NCBI RefSeq assembly: GCF_002007235.1
Contig: NZ_MUHW01000005.1
Coordinates: forward strand, 62,001 to 126,000
Source: Oribacterium sp. C9
GTDB lineage: Bacteria > Bacillota > Clostridia > Lachnospirales > Lachnospiraceae
Reading direction: 5' to 3'
DNA: 64,000 nucleotides
Shown here: piece by piece, positions 52,036 through 61,607 of the stretch
How the letters are laid out: each line of letters begins with the position of its first letter
Numbering within the stretch: position 1 is the first letter of the stretch
The notes under the pieces: model-generated
Seen by the model: only the letters and a program-made list of their open reading frames with translations
Told to the model about the DNA's origin: nothing
Database searches by the model: none
Made by a program: the position numbers and the translations under genes

Positions 52036-53670
52036 ATGACAGGTGCAGACGCTTTAGCTAAATGTCTCCAGAATGAACATGTTGAATATGTTTTCGGATA
52101 TCCGGGAGTTGCTATCGCTCCCTTTTTCAACAGCATTCTGGACACAGACATTAAAACCGTACTGGTACGTCAGGAGCAGAATGCAGCCCATTCCGCAAAC
52201 GGATATGCGAGAGCCACCGGAAAGGTGGGAGTAGCAGCAGTAACATCAGGTCCAGGTGCCACCAACATCATCACAGGTATAGCAACTGCCTTTGCAGACA
52301 GCATACCCATAGTTGTCATCACAGGACAGGTAAAGAGCAGTCTGGTGGGTTCCGATGTGTTCCAGGAAGCTGATATCTGCGGAGCATGTGAGTCCTTCGT
52401 TAAGTATTCATATATACTACGTGACGCGAGAGACATTCCCCGCATCATGAAGGAAGCATTCTACATAGCCAACTCCGGAAGAAGAGGTCCTGTACTTATC
52501 GATATTCCTATAGATGTGCAGCAGGAGGAGATAAAGGACTTCAAGTATCCTGAAGAGGCGAAGCTCCGTACATATAAGCCTACTGTGCAGGGAAACACTG
52601 TGCAGATAAAGAAGGTATTTGCGAGACTTAAGGAAGCGAAGAGACCTATCATATGCGTAGGCGGCGGTGTTCACCTCGCAAGAGCTGTTGAAGCAGTAAG
52701 AACCTTCGCGGACAACAACAGGATCCCCGTAGTATGTACCATGATGGGTATAGGCGTCATGAAGTCTAACGATCCCATGTTCTTCGGTATGGTTGGCAAC
52801 AACGGTAATTCCTACGGAAACCGTGCCATGAATGAAGCTGACATGATCATCATGGTCGGTGCAAGAGTTGCGGACAGATCCATCAGCCAGCCTGACCTCA
52901 TCACTGAGAACAAAACTCTCGTTCACATCGATGTAGACCCTGCCGAGATAGGTAAGAACGCAGGACCTGAGATCCCTCTCGTAGGAGATATAGCAAGTGT
53001 TTTTGAGGTCTTCAATCAGCAAAAGTGCGATTCTGAGTACACAGAATGGGTAGACAGACTGAAGGCATACAAAAAGGAAACTGAGGATAAAAAGCTGCAG
53101 AAGCTCCTTGAGCGTGTGAGAAAATCTTCAACTGTCACACCTGAGGAATTTATCATCGAGCTTTGTCAGAATATGAAGGATGATGCCATCTACGTCGCTG
53201 ATGTAGGTCAGAACCAGATGTGGAGCTGCGGAAATTACATCATGAGAAACGGCCGTTTCTTCACATCAGGCGGTATGGGAACCATGGGATATTCCATCCC
53301 GGCGGCTCTCGGTGCGAAGCTTGCAGATCCCAGGAAACAGGTAGTTGCTGTAATAGGTGACGGAGCCTTCCAGATGTGCTTCATGGAGCTCGCCACCATG
53401 CGTCAGTACGGTGTACCTGTAAAGATAGCAGTCATCAAGAACGGCTGGCTCGGTCTCGTAAGGCAGTATCAGCATTTCACATATAAAGACAGATTCTCAG
53501 TTACAGATCTTTCCGGAAGTCCTGAGCTCGACAAGATAGCAGAAGCTTACGGTATGAAATACATCAAACTTTCAAACAACAGCGAGATGGCTGAAAAGCT
53601 GGATGATTTCCTCGAAAAGGATGAATCCATACTTATGGAAGTTACAGTTGACCCATCAGAGATAGCTTAA
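52036..53670 (+). CDS. ilvB: Acetolactate synthase large subunit-like protein (second copy, Trp to Tyr)
   Basis: 544 residues, clearly paralogous to the copy at 48702-50360 but divergent. Catalytic Glu in RQEQNAAHSANGYARA and TPP motif GDGAFQMCFMEL are intact. Differences: GYPGVAIAPFF instead of GYPGGQVLDIY; FQEADICGACESFVKYSY instead of FQEVDIVGIT; and LGLVRQYQHF, with Tyr478 replacing the substrate-choosing Trp. It may prefer pyruvate alone, or be another TPP-dependent ligase. A full-length small subunit follows directly, which supports acetolactate synthase activity. AAAGGAG site. Confidence 0.85.
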   Translation: MTGADALAKCLQNEHVEYVFGYPGVAIAPFFNSILDTDIKTVLVRQEQNAAHSANGYARATGKVGVAAVTSGPGATNIITGIATAFADSIPIVVITGQVKSSLVGSDVFQEADICGACESFVKYSYILRDARDIPRIMKEAFYIANSGRRGPVLIDIPIDVQQEEIKDFKYPEEAKLRTYKPTVQGNTVQIKKVFARLKEAKRPIICVGGGVHLARAVEAVRTFADNNRIPVVCTMMGIGVMKSNDPMFFGMVGNNGNSYGNRAMNEADMIIMVGARVADRSISQPDLITENKTLVHIDVDPAEIGKNAGPEIPLVGDIASVFEVFNQQKCDSEYTEWVDRLKAYKKETEDKKLQKLLERVRKSSTVTPEEFIIELCQNMKDDAIYVADVGQNQMWSCGNYIMRNGRFFTSGGMGTMGYSIPAALGAKLADPRKQVVAVIGDGAFQMCFMELATMRQYGVPVKIAVIKNGWLGLVRQYQHFTYKDRFSVTDLSGSPELDKIAEAYGMKYIKLSNNSEMAEKLDDFLEKDESILMEVTVDPSEIA

Positions 53671-53680
53671 GGAGGACCAT

Positions 53681-54175
53681 ATGAAACGAATATATTCTTG
53701 CCTTGTTGAGAACCGGTCAGGTGTCCTTGCCAAGGTAGCCGGTCTTTTCTGGAGACGCTGCTTCAATATCGATTCTCTGACTGTCGGGGAAACTGAGGAT
53801 AAAACTGTTTCCAATATGGTCATCGTTTCAAGCGGTGACGAACGTACTCTCGAACAGATCGAGAAACAGCTCAATAAAAAGCTGGATATCATAAAGGTAA
53901 AGACCTTTGATGAAAGCGAAGGTATCACTCAGGAGCTTGTACTGGTAAAGATCAGATACAATCGTGATAACAGAAAAGACATCATGGAGAACTGCCAGAT
54001 CATGGGCGCACGTATCGTGGATCTTTCAAAATCAATGATGACCATAAAGATGTGTGACACTCCGGAGCGTGTTCAGATGTTTCTGGATACTCTTAAGTCC
54101 ATCAGGATAGTTGAACTGGCACGAACCGGAACCCTTGCCATAACGAAGATCAAAGAGCAGGGTGACGAGAAATAA
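53681..54175 (+). CDS. ilvN: Acetolactate synthase, full-length small subunit
   Basis: 164 residues: ACT domain (1-75, YSCLVENRSGVLAKVAGLFWRRCFNIDSL) plus the second regulatory domain (80-160, ELVLVKIRYNRDNRKDI; ELARTGTLAITK). This is the normal length for valine-responsive IlvH/IlvN. AAGGAGG site 10 bases after the ilvB2 stop. Together the cluster encodes two different synthase/regulator pairs. Confidence 0.94.
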   Translation: MKRIYSCLVENRSGVLAKVAGLFWRRCFNIDSLTVGETEDKTVSNMVIVSSGDERTLEQIEKQLNKKLDIIKVKTFDESEGITQELVLVKIRYNRDNRKDIMENCQIMGARIVDLSKSMMTIKMCDTPERVQMFLDTLKSIRIVELARTGTLAITKIKEQGDEK

Positions 54176-54280
54176 TGTAAAATATCTGACAATATTATTT
54201 ATGGATACCATTAGTAATAGCTTAATGCTATTTATCCTGAATGTTGTAAAATTAAAAAAAAATCAAAAAGGAGAAAAACA

Positions 54281-54649
54281 ATGGAAATTGTATCAACAAA
54301 TAACGCACCTGCAGCTATCGGTCCTTACTCACAGGCTATCAAGGTAGGCAACCTCGTTTTCTGTTCAGGTCAGATTCCTGTTGATCCTGCAACAGGCGCA
54401 GTTGCCGCTACAGTAGCAGAGCAGGCTGAGCAGAGCTGCAAGAATGTAAAGGCACTCGTAGAGGCAGCCGGAAGCTCAATGGAGAAGGTAGTGAAGACAA
54501 CATGCTTCCTTAGCGATATCAACGATTTCGCTGCATTCAACGAAGTATACGCCAAGTACTTCGTATCAAATCCTGCAAGATCATGCGTTGCAGTAAAGGA
54601 CATCCCCAAGGGTGTGAAGTGTGAGATCGAAGCAATCGCAGAGCTTTGA
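54281..54649 (+). CDS. RidA-family enamine/imine deaminase
   Basis: 122 residues. Signature APAAIGPYSQAIKVGNLVFCSGQIPVDP and the substrate arginine in NPARSCVAVKDIPKG. RidA hydrolyses reactive enamines released by PLP enzymes such as threonine dehydratase, so its place at the end of an ilvA operon fits metabolism. AAAAAGGAG site; 105 bases after ilvN2. Confidence 0.95.
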   Translation: MEIVSTNNAPAAIGPYSQAIKVGNLVFCSGQIPVDPATGAVAATVAEQAEQSCKNVKALVEAAGSSMEKVVKTTCFLSDINDFAAFNEVYAKYFVSNPARSCVAVKDIPKGVKCEIEAIAEL

Positions 54650-54669
54650 TAAACATATAAATTCAACAG

Positions 54670-54711
54670 ACTCTTCAAAAGATGGTAAATACCTCTTTTG
54701 AAGAGTTTTTT
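54670..54711 (+). terminator. Terminator of the ilv-ridA operon
   Basis: A stem of about 16 pairs (54670-54686 with 54691-54706, one bulged base), 4-base loop and a T tail. Confidence 0.93.
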
Positions 54712-54861
54712 ATTAGCTGTACAAATGTTCTTGAATTATTGCGAAGGGCACCCTAAAATGATATGCTATATCTATTAATCATCTGTATACTCGAAACTAT
54801 ACGGAACAGAACTAAGATGACCGGATGATACATAGCAATCGATGCGGAATATGGAGGAAAC

Positions 54862-55920
54862 ATGAGCTGTATTCGTGAACAACTTGAAGAACTTGAAGAG
54901 AAGACATTATCGCCTTATGCAGCATTATCCAAAAACTCAGAAGGTCGTGACCGTTTTGAAGAACCGGATGATATCAGACCATGCTATGAGAGAGATCGTG
55001 ACCGTATCATCCACTGCAAGGCATTCCGGAGACTGAAGCATAAAACCCAGGTCTTTATAGCACCTGAAGGAGATCATTATCGCACCCGACTTACCCATAC
55101 TCTGGAGGTAAGCCAGATAGCGAGAACATTTGGAAAGGCACTTCGGCTTAACGAAGATCTGATCGAGGCCATAGCTCTCGGTCATGATCTGGGACATACT
55201 CCCTTCGGACACAGCGGTGAGCGGGTTCTGGATGCCCTCTGTCAGGAAGGTTTTTCCCATGTCGAACAGAGTGTAAGAGTGGTAGAAGTCCTGGAAAAGG
55301 GAGGACGGGGACTTAACCTCACAAAGGAAGTCAGAGACGGTATACTTAATCACCGGACCTCCGGACACCCGAATACACTGGAGGGTCAGGCAGTTCGCTT
55401 CGCGGATAAGATAGCCTATATAAATCATGATACAGACGATTCCATACGCGCCGGTCTCATAAAGGAAAGTGACATACCGAAAGAGATCACGGACGTGCTC
55501 GGTCATTCTGTAAAGGAACGACTCAACACTCTGATTCATGATGTGATATACAACTCTGAAAATAAAAAGGAGCTCAGTATGTCACGTGAAGTCGAGTCTG
55601 CCATGCAGACCCTAAGACAGTGGATGTTCGATCACATCTACATAGGCGGTGCAGCAAAAGCTGAAGAAGTGAAGGTAAATCGTATGATCCGCCTTTTGTT
55701 TAACTACTACATGGAGCATCCCGAATCCATGACCTCAGAGTATACCACCATGCTGGATAACATGCTTTCTTCCATCAGATCAGATGATCCTATGAAAGAA
55801 AAGAAGATCATACTTGCTCATGAAAGAAGTGTATGTGATTACATCGCCGGCATGACGGATGATTACTGCATATATAAATTCAAAGAGTATTTCGTACCTA
55901 TCGGATGGCAGAAATACTGA
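54862..55920 (+). CDS. dGTP triphosphohydrolase-like HD-domain protein
   Basis: 352 residues. HD-domain metal ligands appear in RTRLTHTLEVSQIAR and ALGHDLGHTPFGHSGE, followed by NHRTSGHPNTLEGQ-type and IAYINHDTDD segments typical of deoxyguanosinetriphosphate triphosphohydrolases (Dgt). It would cleave dNTPs to nucleosides and triphosphate. Directly upstream of dnaG, the frequent Firmicute order (yqgX/dgt-dnaG). TATGGAGG site. Confidence 0.93.
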   Translation: MSCIREQLEELEEKTLSPYAALSKNSEGRDRFEEPDDIRPCYERDRDRIIHCKAFRRLKHKTQVFIAPEGDHYRTRLTHTLEVSQIARTFGKALRLNEDLIEAIALGHDLGHTPFGHSGERVLDALCQEGFSHVEQSVRVVEVLEKGGRGLNLTKEVRDGILNHRTSGHPNTLEGQAVRFADKIAYINHDTDDSIRAGLIKESDIPKEITDVLGHSVKERLNTLIHDVIYNSENKKELSMSREVESAMQTLRQWMFDHIYIGGAAKAEEVKVNRMIRLLFNYYMEHPESMTSEYTTMLDNMLSSIRSDDPMKEKKIILAHERSVCDYIAGMTDDYCIYKFKEYFVPIGWQKY

Positions 55921-56009
55921 TATATCCACCTTTGTGCGAGCACAAATGGAAGATAGGCTTATGACATTTATGTCATATCATATTTGTAACTAAACTGGAG
56001 TGTACCACA

Positions 56010-57770
56010 TTGTTTTATCCTGATGAGATAGTTCAAGAATTAAGATCCCGTGCAGACATAGTTGATGTCATCGGACAATATGTAAATCTGAAAAAGAAGG
56101 GTGCCAACTATTTCGGTCTGTGTCCCTTCCATGGTGAAAAGACCGCATCCTTTTCCGTAAATCCCCGTATGCAGATCTTTCATTGCTTTGGCTGCGGTAA
56201 GGGTGGAGATGTCATCAAGTTCACTATGGAATATGAGAATCTGACCTTTCCTGAAGCAGTTAAAAAAATTGCCGATGATGTGGGCTACAAACTTCCGGAA
56301 ATAGAACAGAGTGCTGAGCAGAAAAAGGATACGGATCTACGCATCAAGCTTTTGGATATCAACAAAAAAGCTGCTGTTTATTTTTTCAATGCTCTGAGAA
56401 GTCCCGGCGGTCAGAACGGTATGAACTACTTCAAAAAGCGTGAGCTCAGTGACGAAACTCTTCGCCTGTGGGGTCTCGGATATGCAGACCAGACGAGAGA
56501 CGGACTCTATAAGTATCTGAAAAACGCAGGCTTCGATGACAACATACTTCATGATTCCGGTCTCATAACCTTTTCCGAAAAGGGTGTTTATGACAAGTTC
56601 TTCAATCGTGTCATGTTCCCGATCATGGATGCCAACAACAGAGTTATCGGATTCGGAGGACGCGTCCTCGGAGATGGTGAACCGAAGTATCTGAACAGTC
56701 CTGAGACAAAGCTCTTTGATAAGTCAAGAAATCTTTTCGGTCTCTGCTACGCCAAAAAATCCCGCAAAAAGTTCTTTATCCTTTGCGAGGGTTATATGGA
56801 TGTCATTCAGCTACATCAGGCAGGCTTCACCAACGCTGTTGCTTCTCTTGGTACTGCCCTTACAGAGCAGCAGTGCCGTGTACTGAAGCGTTATGTCTCA
56901 GACATTCTTCTGACATATGACTCTGACGGTGCCGGCATTAACGCTGCAAAAAGAGCCATGCCCATGTTGAGAGCAGTAGGCATCAACACAAAGGTCATAA
57001 ATATGCGCCCATACAAGGATCCTGACGAGTTCATCAAGGCTATGGGAGTGGATAAATTCCAGGAGCGTATTGATAATGCCAAAAACAGCTTTCTATGGCT
57101 CATAGATGTACTTAAGCAGGACTATGATCTTTCTGACCCTGCAGGTATGACCCAGTATACAAACGAGGTTGCGACTAAGCTCAGTGAGATAAAGGAGCCT
57201 ATAGAGCGTGAGAACTATATAAAGGCTGTTGCAAGAGAGCAGATGATAGATTACGACAGTCTACGTAAGCTGGTTAATCATATTGGAGATCTTGCTGAGA
57301 GAAAAAATTCACCTCTCAACGAGAAGATATATAACCATACCAGCTTCACGCCGAAGGACAAGTCAAAGAAAAAGGAAACCGCCCTTCAGAAGTCCGAGAA
57401 ACAGCTCATAACATGGCTGCAGGAAAAGCCTGAGCTGATTCCAAAGGTAAGAGAGTACATCTTCCCTGAAGATCTCAGTGATCCTTCCATGCAGAAGGTC
57501 ATATCCATGGTCTATAGTGAGACTCCGGCAAACGAGATCCTGGACAGCTTCAGAGAATCCGATGAAGAGTACGAAAAGGTTGCTTCCATGTTTAACGGTA
57601 ATCTGCTTTCCGATGACACCGATGAATACGAATTCAAACGAGGTCTGGAGGATGTTATACGAAACATCAAACTCACCTCACTAAATACAAAAATAGAAAA
57701 CGAGATAGATCCGCACAGGCTGACAGAGCTTTTCAAGCAGCAGTCGGATCTCCAGAATTTAAAACTTTAA
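56010..57770 (+). CDS. dnaG: DNA primase
   Basis: 586 residues. Makes RNA primers at the replication fork. Zinc-binding domain CPFHGEKTASFSV...HCFGCGKGGD (CHC2 type), Toprim core with EGYMDVI and TYDSDGAGINAAKRA, and a C-terminal helicase-binding domain. Start is TTG at 56010, giving MFYPDEIVQELRSR; TGGAG lies 10 bases upstream and no ATG alternative preserves the N-terminus. The usual downstream partner rpoD is absent here; trmK follows instead. Confidence 0.95.
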   Translation: MFYPDEIVQELRSRADIVDVIGQYVNLKKKGANYFGLCPFHGEKTASFSVNPRMQIFHCFGCGKGGDVIKFTMEYENLTFPEAVKKIADDVGYKLPEIEQSAEQKKDTDLRIKLLDINKKAAVYFFNALRSPGGQNGMNYFKKRELSDETLRLWGLGYADQTRDGLYKYLKNAGFDDNILHDSGLITFSEKGVYDKFFNRVMFPIMDANNRVIGFGGRVLGDGEPKYLNSPETKLFDKSRNLFGLCYAKKSRKKFFILCEGYMDVIQLHQAGFTNAVASLGTALTEQQCRVLKRYVSDILLTYDSDGAGINAAKRAMPMLRAVGINTKVINMRPYKDPDEFIKAMGVDKFQERIDNAKNSFLWLIDVLKQDYDLSDPAGMTQYTNEVATKLSEIKEPIERENYIKAVAREQMIDYDSLRKLVNHIGDLAERKNSPLNEKIYNHTSFTPKDKSKKKETALQKSEKQLITWLQEKPELIPKVREYIFPEDLSDPSMQKVISMVYSETPANEILDSFRESDEEYEKVASMFNGNLLSDDTDEYEFKRGLEDVIRNIKLTSLNTKIENEIDPHRLTELFKQQSDLQNLKL

Positions 57771-57785
57771 AGGAATCTCTTATTA

Positions 57786-57818
57786 CGCTGACTCATATGC
57801 TTATATAAAGTCAGCGTA
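57786..57818. other. Hairpin between dnaG and trmK
   Basis: A perfect 9-bp stem (ACGCTGACT with AGTCAGCGT) around a 15-base loop, with no T run after it. Might be an mRNA processing or stability element rather than a terminator. Confidence 0.4.
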
Positions 57819-57873
57819 TGCTCTCATAGCAATGAGAAATCTGAAACGAGATCAGTGATTCAGGATAACATAT

Positions 57874-58617
57874 ATGAATTTACCTTACAGATTAAAAAGA
57901 ATAGTGGAGATAGTACCTCCGTCAGACACCATCGCAGATATAGGCTGTGACCACGCCTATGTGTCTATGGAGCTGGTTCGTTCCGAGAAGGTCAAAAAAG
58001 CCCTTGCCTGTGACATTAACAAAGGACCTCTGCAGAGCGCGGCACAGAACATAGCAGGAGAGGGACTGTCACAAAAGATAGAAACGAGACTGAGCGACGG
58101 TCTCAAAGAAGTTAAGCCTCATGAGGCAGACACGGTGATCATAGCCGGTATGGGAGGGCTCCTGATGGAGCGTATACTCACAGGACGCCTCAGAGATTTC
58201 GACCGTTTTGTTCTTTCTCCTCAGTCGGATATAGAGCACTTCAGACATTTTCTCATAGATAACGGAATGAACATCGTATCCGAGGAGATGCTGATCGATG
58301 AAAAGAAGTATTATACCATCATGACAGCGGTCCCGGCTGATACAGTCAAGACTCAGAAATCTGATTCAGATTCTGATGAGAAGAACACGGCTTCTTCTCA
58401 TGACAACAATTCAGCTTCAATGGAAACCTCAGTTCACTACAAGAATGAAGAGGATTTCATCTACGGAGGACTTCTTTTACACCATAAAAATGATACCTTA
58501 TACAGCTTTTTACAGAAGGAAAAGCTGAGATATGAAGGCATACTTGAAAAGACTCAGAATGAAGCTGTCAGGAAGTCATATGAGCTTTGTTTAAAGGCAT
58601 TGGAGGCATACAGATGA
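57874..58617 (+). CDS. trmK: tRNA (adenine22-N1)-methyltransferase
   Basis: 247 residues. TrmK family: PYRLKRIVEIVPPSDTIADIGCDHAYVSM (SAM site), VIIAGMGGLLMERIL (motif IV) and VLSPQSDIEHFRHFL. A serine/aspartate-rich insert lies at about 158-190. It methylates A22 in some tRNAs. Its stop overlaps the next start (ATGA), matching the conserved trmK-Nif3 gene pair. Confidence 0.94.
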   Translation: MNLPYRLKRIVEIVPPSDTIADIGCDHAYVSMELVRSEKVKKALACDINKGPLQSAAQNIAGEGLSQKIETRLSDGLKEVKPHEADTVIIAGMGGLLMERILTGRLRDFDRFVLSPQSDIEHFRHFLIDNGMNIVSEEMLIDEKKYYTIMTAVPADTVKTQKSDSDSDEKNTASSHDNNSASMETSVHYKNEEDFIYGGLLLHHKNDTLYSFLQKEKLRYEGILEKTQNEAVRKSYELCLKALEAYR

Positions 58618-59486
58618 TCACAGTCAGAGATATAGTAGAAAAGCTTGATAAGCTCGCACCGAGAGCTTCCGCCTGTGACTGGGATAACCCGGGACTTCTG
58701 GTGGGAAGAAGTGACAAGGAAGTGAATAAAGTCTATGTGGCACTTGATGCGACTGCAGAAGCTGTTTGTGATGCCATAGAATCAGGATGTGATATGTTAG
58801 TCACCCATCATCCGGTGATTTTCAGAGGTATAAAGGCAATAAACGATGAATCATCGCTTGGACTTAAGCTCCTTGATCTCATACAGAATGATGTCTCTGT
58901 CTACTCCATGCACACAAATTACGACAGCTGTCCCGGAGGCATGGCAGACATAGTCTGCGAGACACTGGGTCTAAAGAAGCTCGCTACCATGGAACCAACA
59001 GGCTATACTCCAAGGGAAAATGAAAACGGAAGCTCCTTTGGCTCAATGCTTCCGACCCCTGAGCCTGACACTGATAATGACGGAAATATCGCCGATATAA
59101 ATCAATATGGTATCGGTTTTGTAGCTAAGCTTCCTCACACTATGACCTGCGATGAACTGGCCGCGCTTGTGAAGGATAAATTCAAGCTTCCTTTCGTTGG
59201 CTTCTATGATGCAGGTGTTCCTATCAGGACCATCGCCTGCTGTCCGGGTTCAGGAAGAGGCGAACTTAAGGAAGTCATGAAGCTTCATGTAGATGCATTT
59301 ATAAGCGGAGATATGGGGCACCACGAGGGGCTTGATCTCACAGAAGAGGGCATCAGCCTCATAGACGCCGGACACTATGGTCTCGAGCACATATTTGTGG
59401 AACACATGGGCAACTTCCTTTCAGAGAACTTCCCGGAGGCGGAGATCATAAAGGATAAGAGCAGATTCCCGGTAAAATACGTATAA
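58614..59486 (+). CDS. Nif3-like dinuclear metal centre protein (DUF34)
   Basis: 290 residues. Nif3/DUF34 hexameric family (GTP cyclohydrolase 1 type 2 homologue by name only). Metal-binding segments: THHPVIFRGIKAIN, HTNYDSCPGG and, near the end, GDMGHHEGLDL and DAGHYGLEH. The central insert (about 125-165, acidic and proline-rich) is variable. Start 58614 couples to trmK by ATGA; an in-frame upstream ATG at 58587 is rejected. Biochemical role unsettled. Confidence 0.93.
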   Translation: MITVRDIVEKLDKLAPRASACDWDNPGLLVGRSDKEVNKVYVALDATAEAVCDAIESGCDMLVTHHPVIFRGIKAINDESSLGLKLLDLIQNDVSVYSMHTNYDSCPGGMADIVCETLGLKKLATMEPTGYTPRENENGSSFGSMLPTPEPDTDNDGNIADINQYGIGFVAKLPHTMTCDELAALVKDKFKLPFVGFYDAGVPIRTIACCPGSGRGELKEVMKLHVDAFISGDMGHHEGLDLTEEGISLIDAGHYGLEHIFVEHMGNFLSENFPEAEIIKDKSRFPVKYV

Positions 59487-59593
59487 TGAAGTTTGATTGC
59501 TACAGCTATATATAAAATCGATATTTGTCTACAAACACAAGTTACTTATATCACTGTTTGTGCCGCGTTTTTTGCGGCGGAATGGAGATCATC

Positions 59594-61246
59594 ATGACAA
59601 TCACAGCAAAGGGACAAACACAGGAATTTCCAGATGGCACAACTTTTCTCGAGGTTGCAAAACATTTTCAGCCTCAGTACGAGCATGAAATACTGCTTGC
59701 CAGTTACAACGACATGCTTTTCGAGCTTTATCATACAGTTCCCGGAGACGGCGAGATTCATTTCATTACAGGCACTGAAAAGATAGGTCAGTCAACCTAT
59801 GAGCGTTCTGCCATCTTCATGATGCTCAAAGCCTTTTACAATGTCTGCGAGGATGTGAAGGGCTTCGGAGTCGTGGTTGATTATACACTGGGAGGCGGTT
59901 ACTACTGCTATCTAAAGGGTGGAGTAAAGGCGACCCCTGAGCTTCTTCAGAAGGTAAAGGCTCAGATGGATGAATATCACAAAAAGAGTATTCCGATTCT
60001 CAAAAAGTCCATCAGTACCAGAGAAGCAATCAGGATCTTCCGTGAAAACGGTATGGCAAGCAAGGAACGTCTATTCCATTTCCGTATGACAGGAAGTGTC
60101 AATGTCTACTACATGGGGAATTTCGTTGATTACTTCTACGGCTACATGGTTCTGAACACAAGCTATATAAAGTACTACGATCTGATCCCTTACGGAGACG
60201 GATTTGTACTTATGCTTCCTACCAGAAGCAATCCTGAAAAGGTTGCCCCATTCGTACCTCTCAACAAGCTGTATGAGGTTGAACACGCATCCTCCAAATG
60301 GGCAGCGAAGATCGGCTGCTCCAGTATCGGTGCCCTCAATGAGATGGTCATGAACGGCTATTCTGATGACCTGATACTTATGCAGGAGGCTCTTTTCGAG
60401 AAGACCATCGGAAATATCGCCATGGACATCGCACAGAAGAATAAAAAGATCGTCATGATAGCGGGACCGTCCAGCTCCGGCAAGACCACCTTCTCCAGAA
60501 GACTCAGTATCCAGCTGAAGGCACTGGGCTTTAATCCACACCCCATCTCTGTTGACAACTATTTCAGAGACAGAGATCTGGCACCTCTTGATGAAAACGG
60601 CAACAAGGATTTCGAATCCATAAAGTGCGTTGACGTTGAACAGTTCAACAGCGATATGCTGAAGCTCCTTCAGGGTGAGACCATTCAGCTTCCACGTTAC
60701 AACTTCTTCACGGGTACAAGAGAATACAAGGGTGATTTTTGCAAGCTCGGAGCCAATGATGTTCTGGTGATCGAAGGTATACATTGTCTCAATAATGAGA
60801 TGTCTTCTTCACTTTCCGATGACGACAAGTACAGGATCTATATCTCATCACTGACTCAGATCAATGTTGACGCCCACAACCGTATCGCCACCACCGACGG
60901 ACGACTTCTCCGCCGTATAGTCCGCGATAACCGAACCAGAGGCTACAGTGCAAAGAGCACTATAGCCATGTGGGAAAATGTCAGAAGAGGAGAAGACAAG
61001 AACATCTTCCCGTATCAGGAGAGCGCGGATGTCATGGTCAACTCCAGCATGATCTACGAGCTTCCGGTTCTGAAGATCTTTGCAGCTCCGCTCCTTTTCC
61101 AGATAAAGCGCGGAGATCCTGAACACGCAGAAGCAAAGAGACTCCTCAAGTTCCTGGATTACATCCTTCCTATAAGCCCTGAGCTCATCCCTCAGAACTC
61201 TATCGTACGAGAGTTCATCGGCGGAAGCTGCCTGGATGTAGGATAA
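59594..61246 (+). CDS. TGS-uridine kinase-like nucleoside kinase fusion
   Basis: 550 residues. N-terminal TGS/ThrRS-like region (1-230, including EFPDGTTFLEVAKHF and an editing-domain-like part) joined to a C-terminal phosphoribulokinase/uridine kinase domain with Walker A AGPSSSGKTTFSRRL (about 275-290) and VIEGIHCLN. This architecture is common in Clostridia and annotated as nucleoside kinase; substrate probably uridine/cytidine but not proven. Start 59594 follows TGGAG; earlier in-frame ATGs at 59525 and 59582 are less likely. Confidence 0.9.
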   Translation: MTITAKGQTQEFPDGTTFLEVAKHFQPQYEHEILLASYNDMLFELYHTVPGDGEIHFITGTEKIGQSTYERSAIFMMLKAFYNVCEDVKGFGVVVDYTLGGGYYCYLKGGVKATPELLQKVKAQMDEYHKKSIPILKKSISTREAIRIFRENGMASKERLFHFRMTGSVNVYYMGNFVDYFYGYMVLNTSYIKYYDLIPYGDGFVLMLPTRSNPEKVAPFVPLNKLYEVEHASSKWAAKIGCSSIGALNEMVMNGYSDDLILMQEALFEKTIGNIAMDIAQKNKKIVMIAGPSSSGKTTFSRRLSIQLKALGFNPHPISVDNYFRDRDLAPLDENGNKDFESIKCVDVEQFNSDMLKLLQGETIQLPRYNFFTGTREYKGDFCKLGANDVLVIEGIHCLNNEMSSSLSDDDKYRIYISSLTQINVDAHNRIATTDGRLLRRIVRDNRTRGYSAKSTIAMWENVRRGEDKNIFPYQESADVMVNSSMIYELPVLKIFAAPLLFQIKRGDPEHAEAKRLLKFLDYILPISPELIPQNSIVREFIGGSCLDVG

Positions 61247-61251
61247 TAATG

Positions 61252-61277
61252 AAAGCGGTGCATTTGCACCGCTTTTT
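61252..61277 (+). terminator. Terminator after the nucleoside kinase gene
   Basis: A perfect 10-bp stem (61252-61261 with 61266-61275), 4-base loop, T tail. Confidence 0.93.
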
Positions 61278-61607
61278 CTCGTTATGTTTTAACTATTATT
61301 CTCTTTAACTCCATCATGAAAATGCTTATACTACGGTTTTTCTATCTTAATTTCTCAGTAAAGCACCAAAAACTAAGCATTTTTTCTTAAATTTCGATGT
61401 TTTTCGCAAATATTTCAGTATTTTAACAATATTTTTTGAAATTTTACTTACATTTATTATTTTAACTTAGTATAATCCTTAATTTGCATGAACTTTTTAT
61501 TAGTTATTCATAATAATTCATTAAATTGAATCACTTACATATGACAGGGCATTTTACTGAACATATGACAAAAAATATCACTAAAAACCAAAGGACGAGG
61601 ATTATAC
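61278..61607. other. AT-rich leader region of the surface-protein gene
   Basis: 330 bases without a gene, very AT-rich. A TATAAT at 61471-61476 is the best -10 candidate, with a weak TTACAT 17 bases upstream (61448-61453). No riboswitch, repeat or phase-variation tract recognised. Confidence 0.4.

Noticed and set aside
54937-55539. 200-codon - strand frame opposite the dGTPase-like gene
   Set aside because: Overlaps conserved HD-domain codons; no ribosome site or promoter.
60071-60784. 237-codon - strand frame opposite the nucleoside kinase
   Set aside because: Antisense shadow of a clear kinase gene with no independent support.
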